Source: Jejuia rubra
GTDB taxonomy: Bacteria; Bacteroidota; Bacteroidia; Flavobacteriales; Flavobacteriaceae
Length of the DNA stretch: 64,000 bases
Assembly: GCF_042684665.1 (NCBI RefSeq)
Contig: NZ_JBHULY010000005.1
Location: 186,001 to 250,000, forward strand
Reading direction: 5' to 3'
Part shown: positions 8,387-17,698 of the stretch, piece after piece
Numbering within the stretch: the stretch's first letter is position 1
Layout of the letters: the number at the start of each line of letters is the position of its first letter
The notes under the pieces: model-generated
Database searches by the model: none
What the model was told of the DNA's origin: nothing
The model's input: only the letters and a program-made list of their open reading frames with translations
Position numbers and translations under genes: made by a program

Positions 8387-9295
8387 CTAATACTCACAGG
8401 ATTCGGGTTTGTGTTTTAAATAGTAAGATTTGTAGTTTTTTGCCTTTTTATCCATGCAACCACATAAATCGAGCAATTCGATATTTTTGAAATCGATGGG
8501 ATGGCTTTCTGCTTGAAGTGCAATATAGCCTTCCGTGACGATTTTGCCAGTTTGGTCTTTCCAATCTGCCGGGTTTATGCCCCAATCTTTCCAATGCTCT
8601 CCGTTGTAATGCCCGTTCGCTTCGAATGATCCAATTTGCGGACGTGTAAATTTTAAAACGGTATCTTTTTCTATTAGAAAAGCCATGGATTCACCACCCA
8701 AAACTACCGCTTCGGCATGCACCCATTGGCCTCCAAAATAGGTTTTGGAGTTTGACCTGATGCAATGTTTGTAGTTGATGGTGTCGCCCATAACAACTGC
8801 CGTACCAGGCGTACATACATTTCCAGTGGGTCTTTGTTTTTTGTTATTTAAGCCTCCAAGAAGTTGCAGTTCTACTGAAACGGGAAAGTTTTGATTGTAC
8901 GCATTGCTTTCCGCAGATTGGGAATGTAACATGATGCCACTATTCCGAACGTTCCAATGGGCACCACCCTCGGTTTGCTCTCCGGTGAACCTATAGTCAA
9001 ACCTTAATTTGTAATAGGAATAGGGTGTGTTGTAATAGATATGCGCGAATTTATTGTTGAAAGTTTTATAGTCGTCGTACTTTATTCGAAGCATGCTGTC
9101 CTCAACCACAAAGGTATTTTTGTAATTGACGTTGAGGTCTTCCCCCGTAAATTTTATAGTCCAATCAGAGAGGTCTTTGCCGTTAAAAATTGGCATCCAT
9201 ATTTCTGTATCAGTATTTTGAAGTGCCGTTTTCTTTTCTGATTTGCACGAGATAGCTATGGAGATGGCAATAGTAATAGCTAGTTTAGTTTTCAT
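8387..9295 (-). CDS. DUF1080 (3-keto-disaccharide hydrolase family) lipoprotein
   Basis: A lipoprotein of about 302 aa. I take the start at 9295 (MKTKLAITIAISIAISC) because it gives a clean lipobox, whereas the longer frame (from 9334) adds 13 non-signal residues. The mature part is a DUF1080 domain (concanavalin-like beta-sandwich): IFNGKDLSDW, then RNSGIMLHSQ, VSVELQLLGG, GQWVHAEAVV and GYIALQAESHPIDFKNIELLDL are the family blocks. Family members hydrolyse 3-keto-glucosides or bind glycans; the substrate here is unknown. It is separated from yicC by 64 nt on the same strand and from the ECF sigma gene by about 200 nt. Confidence 0.88.
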   Translation of the reverse strand: MKTKLAITIAISIAISCKSEKKTALQNTDTEIWMPIFNGKDLSDWTIKFTGEDLNVNYKNTFVVEDSMLRIKYDDYKTFNNKFAHIYYNTPYSYYKLRFDYRFTGEQTEGGAHWNVRNSGIMLHSQSAESNAYNQNFPVSVELQLLGGLNNKKQRPTGNVCTPGTAVVMGDTINYKHCIRSNSKTYFGGQWVHAEAVVLGGESMAFLIEKDTVLKFTRPQIGSFEANGHYNGEHWKDWGINPADWKDQTGKIVTEGYIALQAESHPIDFKNIELLDLCGCMDKKAKNYKSYYLKHKPESCEY

Positions 9296-9498
9296 ATGAA
9301 CAAAATCAAGGTGAATAATACGAGAAAAGTACAAATAAAAAACCTGTTAAAGTGAATTAACCGGTTTTGTAAAGAACATAGACCTATTCTCGAACCAATA
9401 ATCAATTAATTTTTTTAAAAAAAGTAAAGGTTTTATTCTGCCATATTTAAAATAACAGCAATTAAAGTCGCCTTAGACTGCAATACTATGGTACTTAA

Positions 9499-10077
9499 TT
9501 AAGATGAGGAAACATTCAAATCGTGCATACACTCTTTTATTAAGGCATATGCTCTTCTCATATGACCTTCAATCGTTTTAATAGAAATTTCTAAGTTTTT
9601 AGATATTTCAATGTATTTTAAACCAGAAATCTTTTTATCCAAAAACACCTTTTTACATCTCTTAGGAAGTTTATTAAGGCATAAGTCCAGCTTTGCTAAT
9701 AGTGCAGCTTTATAATTGTCATCTTCCTCTATAGTAATTGTTGCTTCTTTTACAGAGGATTGATAAAAAGACAAATATTCGTCATTTTTTTTAGAGTTAT
9801 TCTTAAAGGCGTCCATAAGTTTGTAATAAACAATTCTATATAGATAGCCTTTAAGCGAAGATTTAATTTTCAATTTTTTCCGTTGATGCCAAAGATCTAA
9901 AAAAGTATCCTGAACAATATCTTGGATTAAATTACGATCAGGCGTATATTTAAGAGCATATGCGCAAAGCTCGTCATAAAACCTATTATAAATAGTTTCA
10001 TAAGATTTTAAGTTCCCTTGCTTTAAAGACTTTAAAATAATACTTAAATCTTCACTCTTTTGATCCATTAACATCAA
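9499..10077 (-). CDS. ECF RNA polymerase sigma factor (Bacteroidota FecI type)
   Basis: A 192-aa ECF sigma factor. Region 2 is visible as SYETIYNRFYDELCAYALKYT, then IQDIVQDTFLDLWHQR and LKGYLYRIVYYKLMDAFK; region 4 is LPKRCKKVFLDKKISGLKYIEISKNLEISIKTIEGHMRRAY. MDQKSED (start 10068) is an equally good N-terminus. It is divergent from the FecR anti-sigma gene across 85 nt (10078-10162), which must hold both promoters. In most Bacteroidota cell-surface signalling loci the sigma gene is co-directional with fecR and susC, so the divergence is slightly unusual. The expected target is the SusC/SusD operon. Confidence 0.93.
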   Translation of the reverse strand: MMLMDQKSEDLSIILKSLKQGNLKSYETIYNRFYDELCAYALKYTPDRNLIQDIVQDTFLDLWHQRKKLKIKSSLKGYLYRIVYYKLMDAFKNNSKKNDEYLSFYQSSVKEATITIEEDDNYKAALLAKLDLCLNKLPKRCKKVFLDKKISGLKYIEISKNLEISIKTIEGHMRRAYALIKECMHDLNVSSS

Positions 10078-10162
10078 ATATTGTGGGTAAAACTAGGTAA
10101 ATTTAAATAAAAATGGAGGGTTTTTGCAATTGTTGAAGACCTAATAATAAAAGCACCAAATA

Positions 10163-11305
10163 ATGAATCAAAAGCAAAAGGACCATTTAATAATTAAATT
10201 TATAGAGAATGATATTTCTCATCAGGAACTGTTAGATTTAAAAGGGTGGTTAAGTAATACAAACAATAAAGCCTACTTTGATGACTACATTAGAGTAAAT
10301 TATTTAATAAATCTAAAAACATCTTTTAACCGTGAGTCTTCCTTAGATGAAATTAAAAGGCAAATTGCAAATAATTCCAGAGTTAAAAAGGTGCGCTTCA
10401 TTAAATATGTCGCAATCGCAGCGTCAATAGCACTTTTAATAGCACTAACTTTTGTTTTTAATAGTAATAATTCTCAAGTTGAAGAATCAATAATAGTAAA
10501 TAATCAAATAAAAATCGGCACAGATAAGGCAATCCTAACTATGGAAACGGGAGAGGAAGTTGCTTTAGCTAAAGGCGTCTCTTTTCAAACTCAAAATGCA
10601 ACTAGTAATGGTGAAGGCATTGTATATAATAATAATTCTTCCCAGCAATTAGTGTATAACTATTTAACTATTCCTCGAGGAGGAAAATTTTTTATTGTGT
10701 TATCTGATGGCACCGAAGTTTGGTTAAATTCTGAATCTAAACTTAAATATCCAGTAAGTTTTATAGAAGGAGAGGCTAGAGAAGTTGAACTAGTTTATGG
10801 TGAAGCTTATTTTGATGTGTCGTCTAGTACAAACCATAATGGTTCTGCTTTTAAAGTAATTAATGAAGCACAAGAAGTTCAGGTTTTGGGAACCGAATTT
10901 AATATTAAAGCATATAAGGACGATTATCAAATTTTAACCACTCTGGCAGAAGGTAAAGTCGCATTGCATATAAAAAATGATGTTAAAGTATTAGTGCCAA
11001 ATGAGCAAGCAAATTTCAATACACTAAATGAAACCATAGAAATTTCAAAAGTTGATGTTTACAATGAAGTTGCTTGGAAAGAAGGCATCTTCAGTTTTAA
11101 AGATAAGCCTCTTAAAGATATTATGACTACACTATCCAGATGGTATGATTTTAATGTGTTGTTTGAAAATAAGGATATGGAAAAAGACATTTTTGGTGGT
11201 ATTTTCTCAAAAGACCAGAATATTAAAGACATTTTAAAAATGATTGAAAACTCGAACGCTGCCGTACGTTTCGAAGTATCAGAAAAAACAGTTACGGTAA
11301 AATAA
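10163..11305 (+). CDS. FecR family anti-sigma factor
   Basis: A 380-aa membrane anti-sigma factor. The N-terminal cytoplasmic part (1-75) would hold the sigma factor; one transmembrane helix lies at about 78-100 (FIKYVAIAASIALLIALTFVF). The periplasmic FecR domain follows (about 115-300; TIPRGGKFFIVLSDGTEVWLNSESKLKYPVSF, REVELVYGEAYFDV, FKVINEAQEVQVLGTEFNIKAY), then the C-terminal DUF4974 domain (FKDKPLKDIMTTLSRWYDFNVLFE). It should relay occupancy of the downstream SusC receiver through its STN domain to the divergent sigma factor. The susC gene begins 99 nt downstream. Confidence 0.94.
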   Translation: MNQKQKDHLIIKFIENDISHQELLDLKGWLSNTNNKAYFDDYIRVNYLINLKTSFNRESSLDEIKRQIANNSRVKKVRFIKYVAIAASIALLIALTFVFNSNNSQVEESIIVNNQIKIGTDKAILTMETGEEVALAKGVSFQTQNATSNGEGIVYNNNSSQQLVYNYLTIPRGGKFFIVLSDGTEVWLNSESKLKYPVSFIEGEAREVELVYGEAYFDVSSSTNHNGSAFKVINEAQEVQVLGTEFNIKAYKDDYQILTTLAEGKVALHIKNDVKVLVPNEQANFNTLNETIEISKVDVYNEVAWKEGIFSFKDKPLKDIMTTLSRWYDFNVLFENKDMEKDIFGGIFSKDQNIKDILKMIENSNAAVRFEVSEKTVTVK

Positions 11306-11404
11306 AAAGAGAGAGCAGAGTTTAGACATCCTACCGTACCAATCTCTGTCCCTCTAAAGTATTAATTAATTATGAAGTATAACTAACTAAAAACAATCAA
11401 ATTT

Positions 11405-14400
11405 ATGGAAATTAATTTTAGTAGAGCTCCTATTTATATTAGGAAGGGACTCTTTATTTGGGTTATGAGATTATTCGTTCTTTTATGTTGCACATTAACA
11501 TTTGGTTTAAGTCCTAAAACAGGGTTTTCTCAAAATATTAAAATAAACATTAGTCAGGATCAAGAGTTGTCGGTTATAGACGTTTTTGAATTGATAAAAA
11601 AAGAAACGGATTATCGGTTTGTTTATCGAACAAAAAGCTTTAAAAACGCGCCTAGCGTTAAATTAAAAAAAGGCATTATTACAGCCCACGACTTACTGTC
11701 TAGATGCCTCTCTCCTAGCAATTATCTCTATGAACTCACAGCAGATAAAACAATTATTTTAAAAGAAAAACCTCCTGTAAACCAGAATAGAACAATTTCT
11801 GGAAAGGTAACCGACGAAAATGGTGTGCCATTACCTGGCGTTACCGTCTTAGTACATCGCGATAAAAACAATAACTTTAGAGGAACAACCACCGATTTTG
11901 ATGGTGGATATGAAATAGCGGTTCAAGAAGGTGATATTGTTAAATTTAGTCATGTCGGTTTTCTTATGCAGAGAATTGTTATCGAGGATCAAACCACAAT
12001 TGACATTACCATGAAAGTAGATGCTGCTAAACTGAATGAGGTTGTCGTTGTAGCGTACGGTAACGAATCTCGAGAAAAACTAACAGGAGCAGTAAATAAG
12101 GTTGATACACAAGTATTACAAACCACTCAAAATGTATCTTTTGCTGATGCTTTAATTGGTGTTGTACCTGGCCTGCTCGTACAGGAAAGCTTTAACAATC
12201 CGGATACACCTCCATCCATTCTACTTAGAGGTGTTGGCTCTATAAGTGCAAATACAGAACCTTTAATTGTTATCGATGGTGTGCAAATGCCAGCTTCGGA
12301 AAATTCTCGAGGCTTTAGCTTTGCCGCTCTAAATGTTAATGATATAGCAGATATCAGTATCTTAAAAGATGCAGCGGCTACTTCTATTTATGGTTCCAGA
12401 GCTTCTAATGGTGTCATTTTAGTTACCACTAAAAGAGGAACAAAAAATAGCAAATTACAAGTTGCTGTAAATTCAAGATTAGGTTTTAATAACCCAGACA
12501 CGTCATTTACGGACGATCTCATGAACGCTTCTCAAAAACTTGATTACGAAGAGTCTTTAGGGGTTTACGACCGGGAGGGTCAGGCATTATTGGATGAGCG
12601 CAGAAATTTAGGTAATGATATTAATTGGGCCGATTTATTAATAGGCAATGAAGTGAGCCAGAATCACGATATTGCTATTTCTGGTGGTGGTAAAAATTCA
12701 AGCTACTACTCGTCCATATCCTACAGCAACGTGGATAATATTTTTGGTAGTGAATACGAACGTTACACGGTTACAATGCGGGCAGATTTTGAGCTTAACA
12801 AAAAATTAAAATTAGCATTGTCCGGAAATTTTGGAAATGTTAATAATCAAGACAGGCGTACTGTAGGCGACCCTTTTTCTAATGCTTTTTTATTAAACCC
12901 TTGGGAGCAAATATTTGATGATTCTGGAAACCCCACAAGAACAATCGCTGTTTTAGACGGCACAGGTGCAAGAGGCGAACAAATCAGCCCACTATTTCTG
13001 AGAGACAATACAAGTACAAGATCAATAAGAAAAAATATTGGTGGAAGTGCTAATTTAATATATAAACCCTTAGAATGGTTAACCTTAAACGGTATTTTGG
13101 GAGCCAATTATAACACATTTAGGGATAAGACCTATGAAAACGTGATTATCCAAGGCGGAGTGCTAACTTTAACTAATAGTGATGACAACAACTATACGGC
13201 AACACTTATGGCAACCGTGGATAAAACGTTTAATCAACATAATTTCAATCTTCTATTAGGGAATGAATTCAATGAAAGTGAATCATTCAGCACAACAGGA
13301 ATCGGCGAAGATTTCCAGTCAGATGCAGTTCAACTTTTGAGAGCAGCAGGCAGTCCTCCAACACTTTTTGGTTCTGAATCACATGCTGGGGCCATTTCTT
13401 ATTTTTCAAGATTAAACTATTCTTTTAACAATACATACAACCTGTCATTATCCTATAGAAGAGACGGTTCGTCTAGATTTGGAGACAATAACAAATATGC
13501 CAATTTCTGGGCTATCGGTGCTTCCTGGAACCTTCACAATACGCTTTTTAAAGAAAGTAATACGATAAACAACTTAAAATTACGTTTTAGTACAGGAACT
13601 TCTGGTAACGATTTTATAGGCGACTTCGCCTCTCAATCCCTGTATCAATATAGATTTAACTATGATGGTGCTGGTGTGCCTACCCTATCAAGAGGACCCA
13701 ATCCTAGTTTAACTTGGGAAAAAAATGAGAACACCAACTTCGGATTGGACTTTGGATTGTTTAATAATAGAATCAGCGGTTCTTTTGATTATTACATTAG
13801 AAACACTAGGGATTTACTCACTTTTGTTCCAACGCCGTTAACCTCAGGATTTGACGAACTGGACGATAATCTTGGTGATTTTGAAAATAAAGGCTTCGAA
13901 ATTGCATTAAACACCATCAATGTTCAAAATAATAGTTTTACATGGACAACCAATATTACGTTTTCAACAAACGAAGGAACTGTAATTTCTTTGACTAAAG
14001 ACCGAGACCTTATCCCAAGAGGTAGCATAGTTTACAAAGAAGGGAGTCCTATAAACGCATTTAATATTGTGGATTGGGCGGGTGTAAATCCAGACACCGG
14101 ATTTAACCAGTATAGAGATCCCGATGGGAATCTTATAGACTTTGACCCGTCGCGTAGTGGTAACAGAACCGAGATTGAGGGGTTAAGAGAAGTAACCGAC
14201 AAAACTTCGATACCAACATATCATGGCGGTGTTACCAATGCGTTTACTTTTAAAAATTTCGACGCTTCTTTTTTAGTTTCATTTTCTGGAGGCAATTATA
14301 CTATAAATAGTGGTTTACACAGCTTGTATAATAATGTAGGTCTAAATCAACATATTGATGTATTAAACGCATGGCAAAACGCTGGCGACCAAACAAATAT

Positions 14401-14710
14401 TGCGGTTAGAGAGGTTGAATCAAGAAGACCTAGAAGATCTATAGCTTCAGATTTTCAAGCCTCTACCCAGTTCTTGCAGGATGCTAGTTACATAAAGCTT
14501 AAAAACATTGTTATAGGCTATACGCTAAATGAAACCGTTTCAAAGAAAATAGGTATCGAGCGTTTAAGGATTTTTGCTCAGGCTCAAAACATCATTACTA
14601 TTACAGATGTGGATTATGCAGATCCAGAGTTTGTCAATGCAATTGGAGGTGTCGGCTTGTCCGCACCTATTAATACAGGATTTTCTTTAGGTATTAATGC
14701 TAACTTTTAA
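11405..14710 (+). CDS. SusC/RagA family TonB-dependent outer-membrane receptor with STN signalling domain
   Basis: A 1101-aa TonB-linked transporter. After a signal region come an STN (secretin/TonB short N-terminal) domain at about 45-118, a carboxypeptidase-D-regulatory-like beta-sandwich at about 128-210 (TISGKVTDENGVPLPGVTVLV), a plug at about 220-345 (RGVGSISANTEPLIVIDGVQMP, DISILKDAAATSIYGSRASNGVILVTTKRG, the SusC signature) and a 22-strand-type barrel to the C-terminus. The STN domain marks it as a signalling transporter acting through the FecR/ECF pair just upstream. It pairs with the SusD lipoprotein 10 nt downstream. The substrate cannot be read from sequence. RagA-type members carry peptides and SusC-type members carry glycans; the peptidase neighbours favour peptides. 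Confidence 0.95.
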   Translation: MEINFSRAPIYIRKGLFIWVMRLFVLLCCTLTFGLSPKTGFSQNIKINISQDQELSVIDVFELIKKETDYRFVYRTKSFKNAPSVKLKKGIITAHDLLSRCLSPSNYLYELTADKTIILKEKPPVNQNRTISGKVTDENGVPLPGVTVLVHRDKNNNFRGTTTDFDGGYEIAVQEGDIVKFSHVGFLMQRIVIEDQTTIDITMKVDAAKLNEVVVVAYGNESREKLTGAVNKVDTQVLQTTQNVSFADALIGVVPGLLVQESFNNPDTPPSILLRGVGSISANTEPLIVIDGVQMPASENSRGFSFAALNVNDIADISILKDAAATSIYGSRASNGVILVTTKRGTKNSKLQVAVNSRLGFNNPDTSFTDDLMNASQKLDYEESLGVYDREGQALLDERRNLGNDINWADLLIGNEVSQNHDIAISGGGKNSSYYSSISYSNVDNIFGSEYERYTVTMRADFELNKKLKLALSGNFGNVNNQDRRTVGDPFSNAFLLNPWEQIFDDSGNPTRTIAVLDGTGARGEQISPLFLRDNTSTRSIRKNIGGSANLIYKPLEWLTLNGILGANYNTFRDKTYENVIIQGGVLTLTNSDDNNYTATLMATVDKTFNQHNFNLLLGNEFNESESFSTTGIGEDFQSDAVQLLRAAGSPPTLFGSESHAGAISYFSRLNYSFNNTYNLSLSYRRDGSSRFGDNNKYANFWAIGASWNLHNTLFKESNTINNLKLRFSTGTSGNDFIGDFASQSLYQYRFNYDGAGVPTLSRGPNPSLTWEKNENTNFGLDFGLFNNRISGSFDYYIRNTRDLLTFVPTPLTSGFDELDDNLGDFENKGFEIALNTINVQNNSFTWTTNITFSTNEGTVISLTKDRDLIPRGSIVYKEGSPINAFNIVDWAGVNPDTGFNQYRDPDGNLIDFDPSRSGNRTEIEGLREVTDKTSIPTYHGGVTNAFTFKNFDASFLVSFSGGNYTINSGLHSLYNNVGLNQHIDVLNAWQNAGDQTNIAVREVESRRPRRSIASDFQASTQFLQDASYIKLKNIVIGYTLNETVSKKIGIERLRIFAQAQNIITITDVDYADPEFVNAIGGVGLSAPINTGFSLGINANF

Positions 14711-14720
14711 TTAAAAAACC

Positions 14721-16118
14721 ATGAAAACGATCATAAAATTTATATTTATATTTTTAGTAACCATCGGGCTTACAAACTGTTCTGATGATATTATAGGCAA
14801 AGTGCCACTTGATGAAGAAGCTCCAGAAAATTTGCTTAAAACCGAATCTGGGTTCAGGGCTGCTCTGGATGGGGTTTACGCCATCATGCAAGAAGACCTT
14901 TTAGGGTATAATTTTGGGATTTACTCTATTCCGGAAGCCATAAACGATGATATCATTGCAGGAGATCCCAATGGTTTTACTTTTGATGGTACCAATTCTG
15001 ATATTTATCCATTGGCCTATGATGCTACGGCATTCCAAATTGAAGGATTTTGGAGAGCGTCTTATCAAGCGGTTAGTAACGTTAATGCTATTATAAAAGT
15101 TGCGAGGGAAAGCAGTTTAGCCAACAAAGACGCTTTTCTTGCAGAAGCACTTGGTATTAGAGCCATGCTATTTTATAACTTGTATCGCTTTTTTGCACCA
15201 GCTTATAACACGAGTACCAGTGCTTTAGCAGTTCCATACAGATTTGAAACGGATTTACTTTTAGATGTAAATCCTAGAAATACGAATCAAGAAGTTATAG
15301 ATTTTGTATTGAACGATTTATTAGAAGCAGCAAGTTTGGCAACAAACGATGTTAATTCTTATAGAATGTCTAAAACAGCTATTGAAGCATTAACGGCAAG
15401 GGTATATCATGAAACAAATGATTTTTCTAATGCCATTACCTATGCAGAGCGTGCCTTAACAGATGGCAGGTATATGCTTAATACCAATGCAGAAGACTTA
15501 CAAAAACAATGGCAGGTAGACATTTCGGATGAAATCATTTTCAGAATTCGCTTTGAAGAAGCGGATCAAGGCGTGAACGCCGCCTTATTATCTATACCAA
15601 TATTTTTCAGTTTTCCGTATTTTGTGTCAGATGACTTAATAAATCTTTACGATCAAACCAACGACATTAGGTTTACCACTTATTTTGAACCAGAGCCCTT
15701 TGGCTCAGGAGCTTTTTATCCCAAAAAGCATGCCGGTTCCAGATTTGCCGATCCTGTTACTTTTAACGTAGGGTTAACAGATATTAAATTGATACGCGTT
15801 CCAGAATTACACCTAATTCTAGCAGAGGCTTATGATGAAACAGGAAATGCAGGTATGGCATTAAATCATTTAAATACTTTAAGAAACGCTAGAGGCTTGG
15901 GCGATTATGTAGGTAGCGATTTATCAAATGAAATTTTAGATGAACGCCGACGTGAACTTGCATTTGAAGGTTTTAGATTTACCGATTTAAAACGATTGGG
16001 GCTTGGGTTTACTAGACCTGACGGTACATCATTGACTGCAAATGCGGCCCGTTTTGCCTTACCAATTCCACAACTAGAAATAGACAGATCTGGTTTAGTG
16101 CAAAATGATGGGTATTAA
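14721..16118 (+). CDS. RagB/SusD family outer-membrane lipoprotein
   Basis: A 465-aa SusD-like substrate-binding lid. It has a lipobox (VTIGLTNC, Cys20), the N-terminal SusD block (GFRAALDGVYAIMQ), TPR-like helices (ALGIRAMLFYNLYRFFAP, ALTARVYHETNDFSNAITYAERAL) and the C-terminal signature (LIRVPELHLILAEAY, LNTLRNARGL, ILDERRRELAFEGFRFTDLKRLG). It forms the lid of the SusC barrel and is surface exposed. Its last codons overlap the start of a 38-codon membrane ORF (16105). Confidence 0.95.
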   Translation: MKTIIKFIFIFLVTIGLTNCSDDIIGKVPLDEEAPENLLKTESGFRAALDGVYAIMQEDLLGYNFGIYSIPEAINDDIIAGDPNGFTFDGTNSDIYPLAYDATAFQIEGFWRASYQAVSNVNAIIKVARESSLANKDAFLAEALGIRAMLFYNLYRFFAPAYNTSTSALAVPYRFETDLLLDVNPRNTNQEVIDFVLNDLLEAASLATNDVNSYRMSKTAIEALTARVYHETNDFSNAITYAERALTDGRYMLNTNAEDLQKQWQVDISDEIIFRIRFEEADQGVNAALLSIPIFFSFPYFVSDDLINLYDQTNDIRFTTYFEPEPFGSGAFYPKKHAGSRFADPVTFNVGLTDIKLIRVPELHLILAEAYDETGNAGMALNHLNTLRNARGLGDYVGSDLSNEILDERRRELAFEGFRFTDLKRLGLGFTRPDGTSLTANAARFALPIPQLEIDRSGLVQNDGY

Positions 16119-16221
16119 TACGAATTTACTTTTATGGCAAGTTCTAAACCTATTAGGACTATTGGCCATCTGCTTTTTAATTTATAAGGTTTTTAAATAT
16201 CTAACCAAAAATCCTAAATAA
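16105..16221 (+). CDS. Small single-helix membrane protein overlapping susD
   Basis: A 38-codon reading frame starts with ATG-ATG inside the end of susD and overlaps it by 14 nt in another frame. The product has a short polar head, one hydrophobic helix (LLLWQVLNLLGLLAICFLIYK) and a basic tail (KVFKYLTKNPK), a positive-inside layout. It ends before the terminator at 16274, so it would be the last gene of the susCD transcript. Tiny one-helix proteins like this are often missed. There is no homology evidence beyond composition; coupling to susD translation is inferred from the overlap. Confidence 0.5.
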   Translation: MMGINTNLLLWQVLNLLGLLAICFLIYKVFKYLTKNPK

Positions 16222-16273
16222 TTTAAGAGGCTTACTAAATAAAAGTTTGTTGTTTTTTGAATTAGTCAGTTTA

Positions 16274-16310
16274 TAAAGGTGGTACTATTAATTTACCACC
16301 TTTATTTTTA
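16274..16310 (+). terminator. Rho-independent terminator of the susCD transcript
   Basis: An 11-bp perfect stem, TAAAGGTGGTA (16274-16284) with TACCACCTTTA (16294-16304), has a 9-nt loop and is followed by TTTTTA. Confidence 0.8.
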
Positions 16311-16337
16311 GTCTCGCTGACATTATAATTAAATAAA

Positions 16338-17609
16338 ATGAAAAACATATTGAAACTAAGTTTTTTCCTTTTGCTATGTATTGGTACTAACAAATCTTAT
16401 GGGCAATATCAAGCAAAAAAGGATACTTTATTGGTTTTAAAAAATGGGTTTATTATAAAGCTAACTCCTGAAGGAGCTATAGTTAAAAAAGGGACCCTTG
16501 TTATTGAAAAGGATAGCATTAAAGAAGTAAACTACCTAAATACTGCAAAAACCTATGCCAATGCTAAAGTTATAGACCTCAACGGAAAGTATATTTTACC
16601 AGGTTTAATAGATACACATGTACATTTAGCTACTGCTCCTAAAGAAGGCAGAAACGAGAACAATGCTTTTATGGAACAACAATTAAACAAAATGTTGTAT
16701 TCTGGCATTACCACGGTACGTGATATGGCAGGAAATGCCATTATTCTTTCAGATTATACCAGAGCAAGCAATTTGAATCAAATTCCTGCGCCTTCAATTT
16801 TTTATGCCTCACAATTTGCAGGACCAAAGTATTTTAATGCGATACGAAGTTATTCGACCAATACTAGAAGCAAAAGAGACAGACCTTGGGCACAAACCAT
16901 TGTAGATTCAACAAACATGCCTTTGGCTATAGCTAGAGCAAAAGGAGCAGGTGTTACGGGTATTAAAATTTATGCAAACTTAAAACCTTTGTTAGTTACA
17001 AAAATAGTTAAAGAAGCAAAAAAACAAGGACTTCAAACTTGGAGTCATGCCGCAGTATTTCCAGCCTCTCCATTACAAGTTGCTACCGCTAAAGTGAATA
17101 CCATGTCTCATGCTTGGGATATGATGTATGGGCTTAATACCACTGACACAATAACTCGATCGGATTTAGCCAAGGACATTAATTGTGATAAGCTGGATAG
17201 TTTATTGCTCATCATGAAAGACAACCATATTATTCTTGATGCGACTAACTATATAGGACAAAACAACAAGATGCACAATAGTGTAAAAGTTACAAAACAA
17301 GCTCATAAACTAGGAATTAAAGTAAGTGTAGGAACAGATTGGCCCTATTTATACGAGCCTGAAATTCCTTTTTACAAAGAATTAAGATTACTTATTGATA
17401 AATGCGGATTTACTACAGAAGAAGCACTATACAGCGCCACAAAAATAGGCGCAGAAAGTATTGGACTGACAGATAGAGGCGTTATAGAAAATGGAAAAAA
17501 AGCAGACATCATTATTCTTAATAAAAATCCTTTAAAAGATTTAGAAAACTTAAAAGACCTACATATTATCATTAAATCTGGAATCATTTATAAAAAAGAA
17601 AACCCTTGA
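16338..17609 (+). CDS. Secreted metal-dependent amidohydrolase
   Basis: A 423-aa amidohydrolase superfamily protein with a Sec signal peptide (to about SYGQ, residue 23), hence periplasmic or extracytoplasmic. The metal motif DTHVHLA has His94 and His96. Further metal or catalytic positions are the lysine region GIKIYANLK, WSHAA, MSHAWD and VGTDWPYL (catalytic Asp). The C-terminus carries the small beta-sandwich typical of the family (GVIENGKKADIIILNKNPLKDLENL). It belongs with the imidazolonepropionase/prolidase-like branch, whose secreted members hydrolyse dipeptides or cyclic amides; the exact substrate is unknown. The terminator at 16274 separates it from susCD. The TlpA gene follows 89 nt later. 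Confidence 0.88.
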   Translation: MKNILKLSFFLLLCIGTNKSYGQYQAKKDTLLVLKNGFIIKLTPEGAIVKKGTLVIEKDSIKEVNYLNTAKTYANAKVIDLNGKYILPGLIDTHVHLATAPKEGRNENNAFMEQQLNKMLYSGITTVRDMAGNAIILSDYTRASNLNQIPAPSIFYASQFAGPKYFNAIRSYSTNTRSKRDRPWAQTIVDSTNMPLAIARAKGAGVTGIKIYANLKPLLVTKIVKEAKKQGLQTWSHAAVFPASPLQVATAKVNTMSHAWDMMYGLNTTDTITRSDLAKDINCDKLDSLLLIMKDNHIILDATNYIGQNNKMHNSVKVTKQAHKLGIKVSVGTDWPYLYEPEIPFYKELRLLIDKCGFTTEEALYSATKIGAESIGLTDRGVIENGKKADIIILNKNPLKDLENLKDLHIIIKSGIIYKKENP

Positions 17610-17698
17610 AAAGACTAATTTTTTAACTGTTTACGCGCTTCTATTTAGTTATAAACCTTCCATAAAACCCAATTTTCGCTCTTTTAAAATTTACAACA

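Noticed and set aside
9335..9498. Attachment-site copy of the tRNA-Leu 3' end at the left edge of the accessory block
   Set aside because: I looked for the tRNA 3' sequence here and found no match, so a tRNA-site-specific island is not supported.
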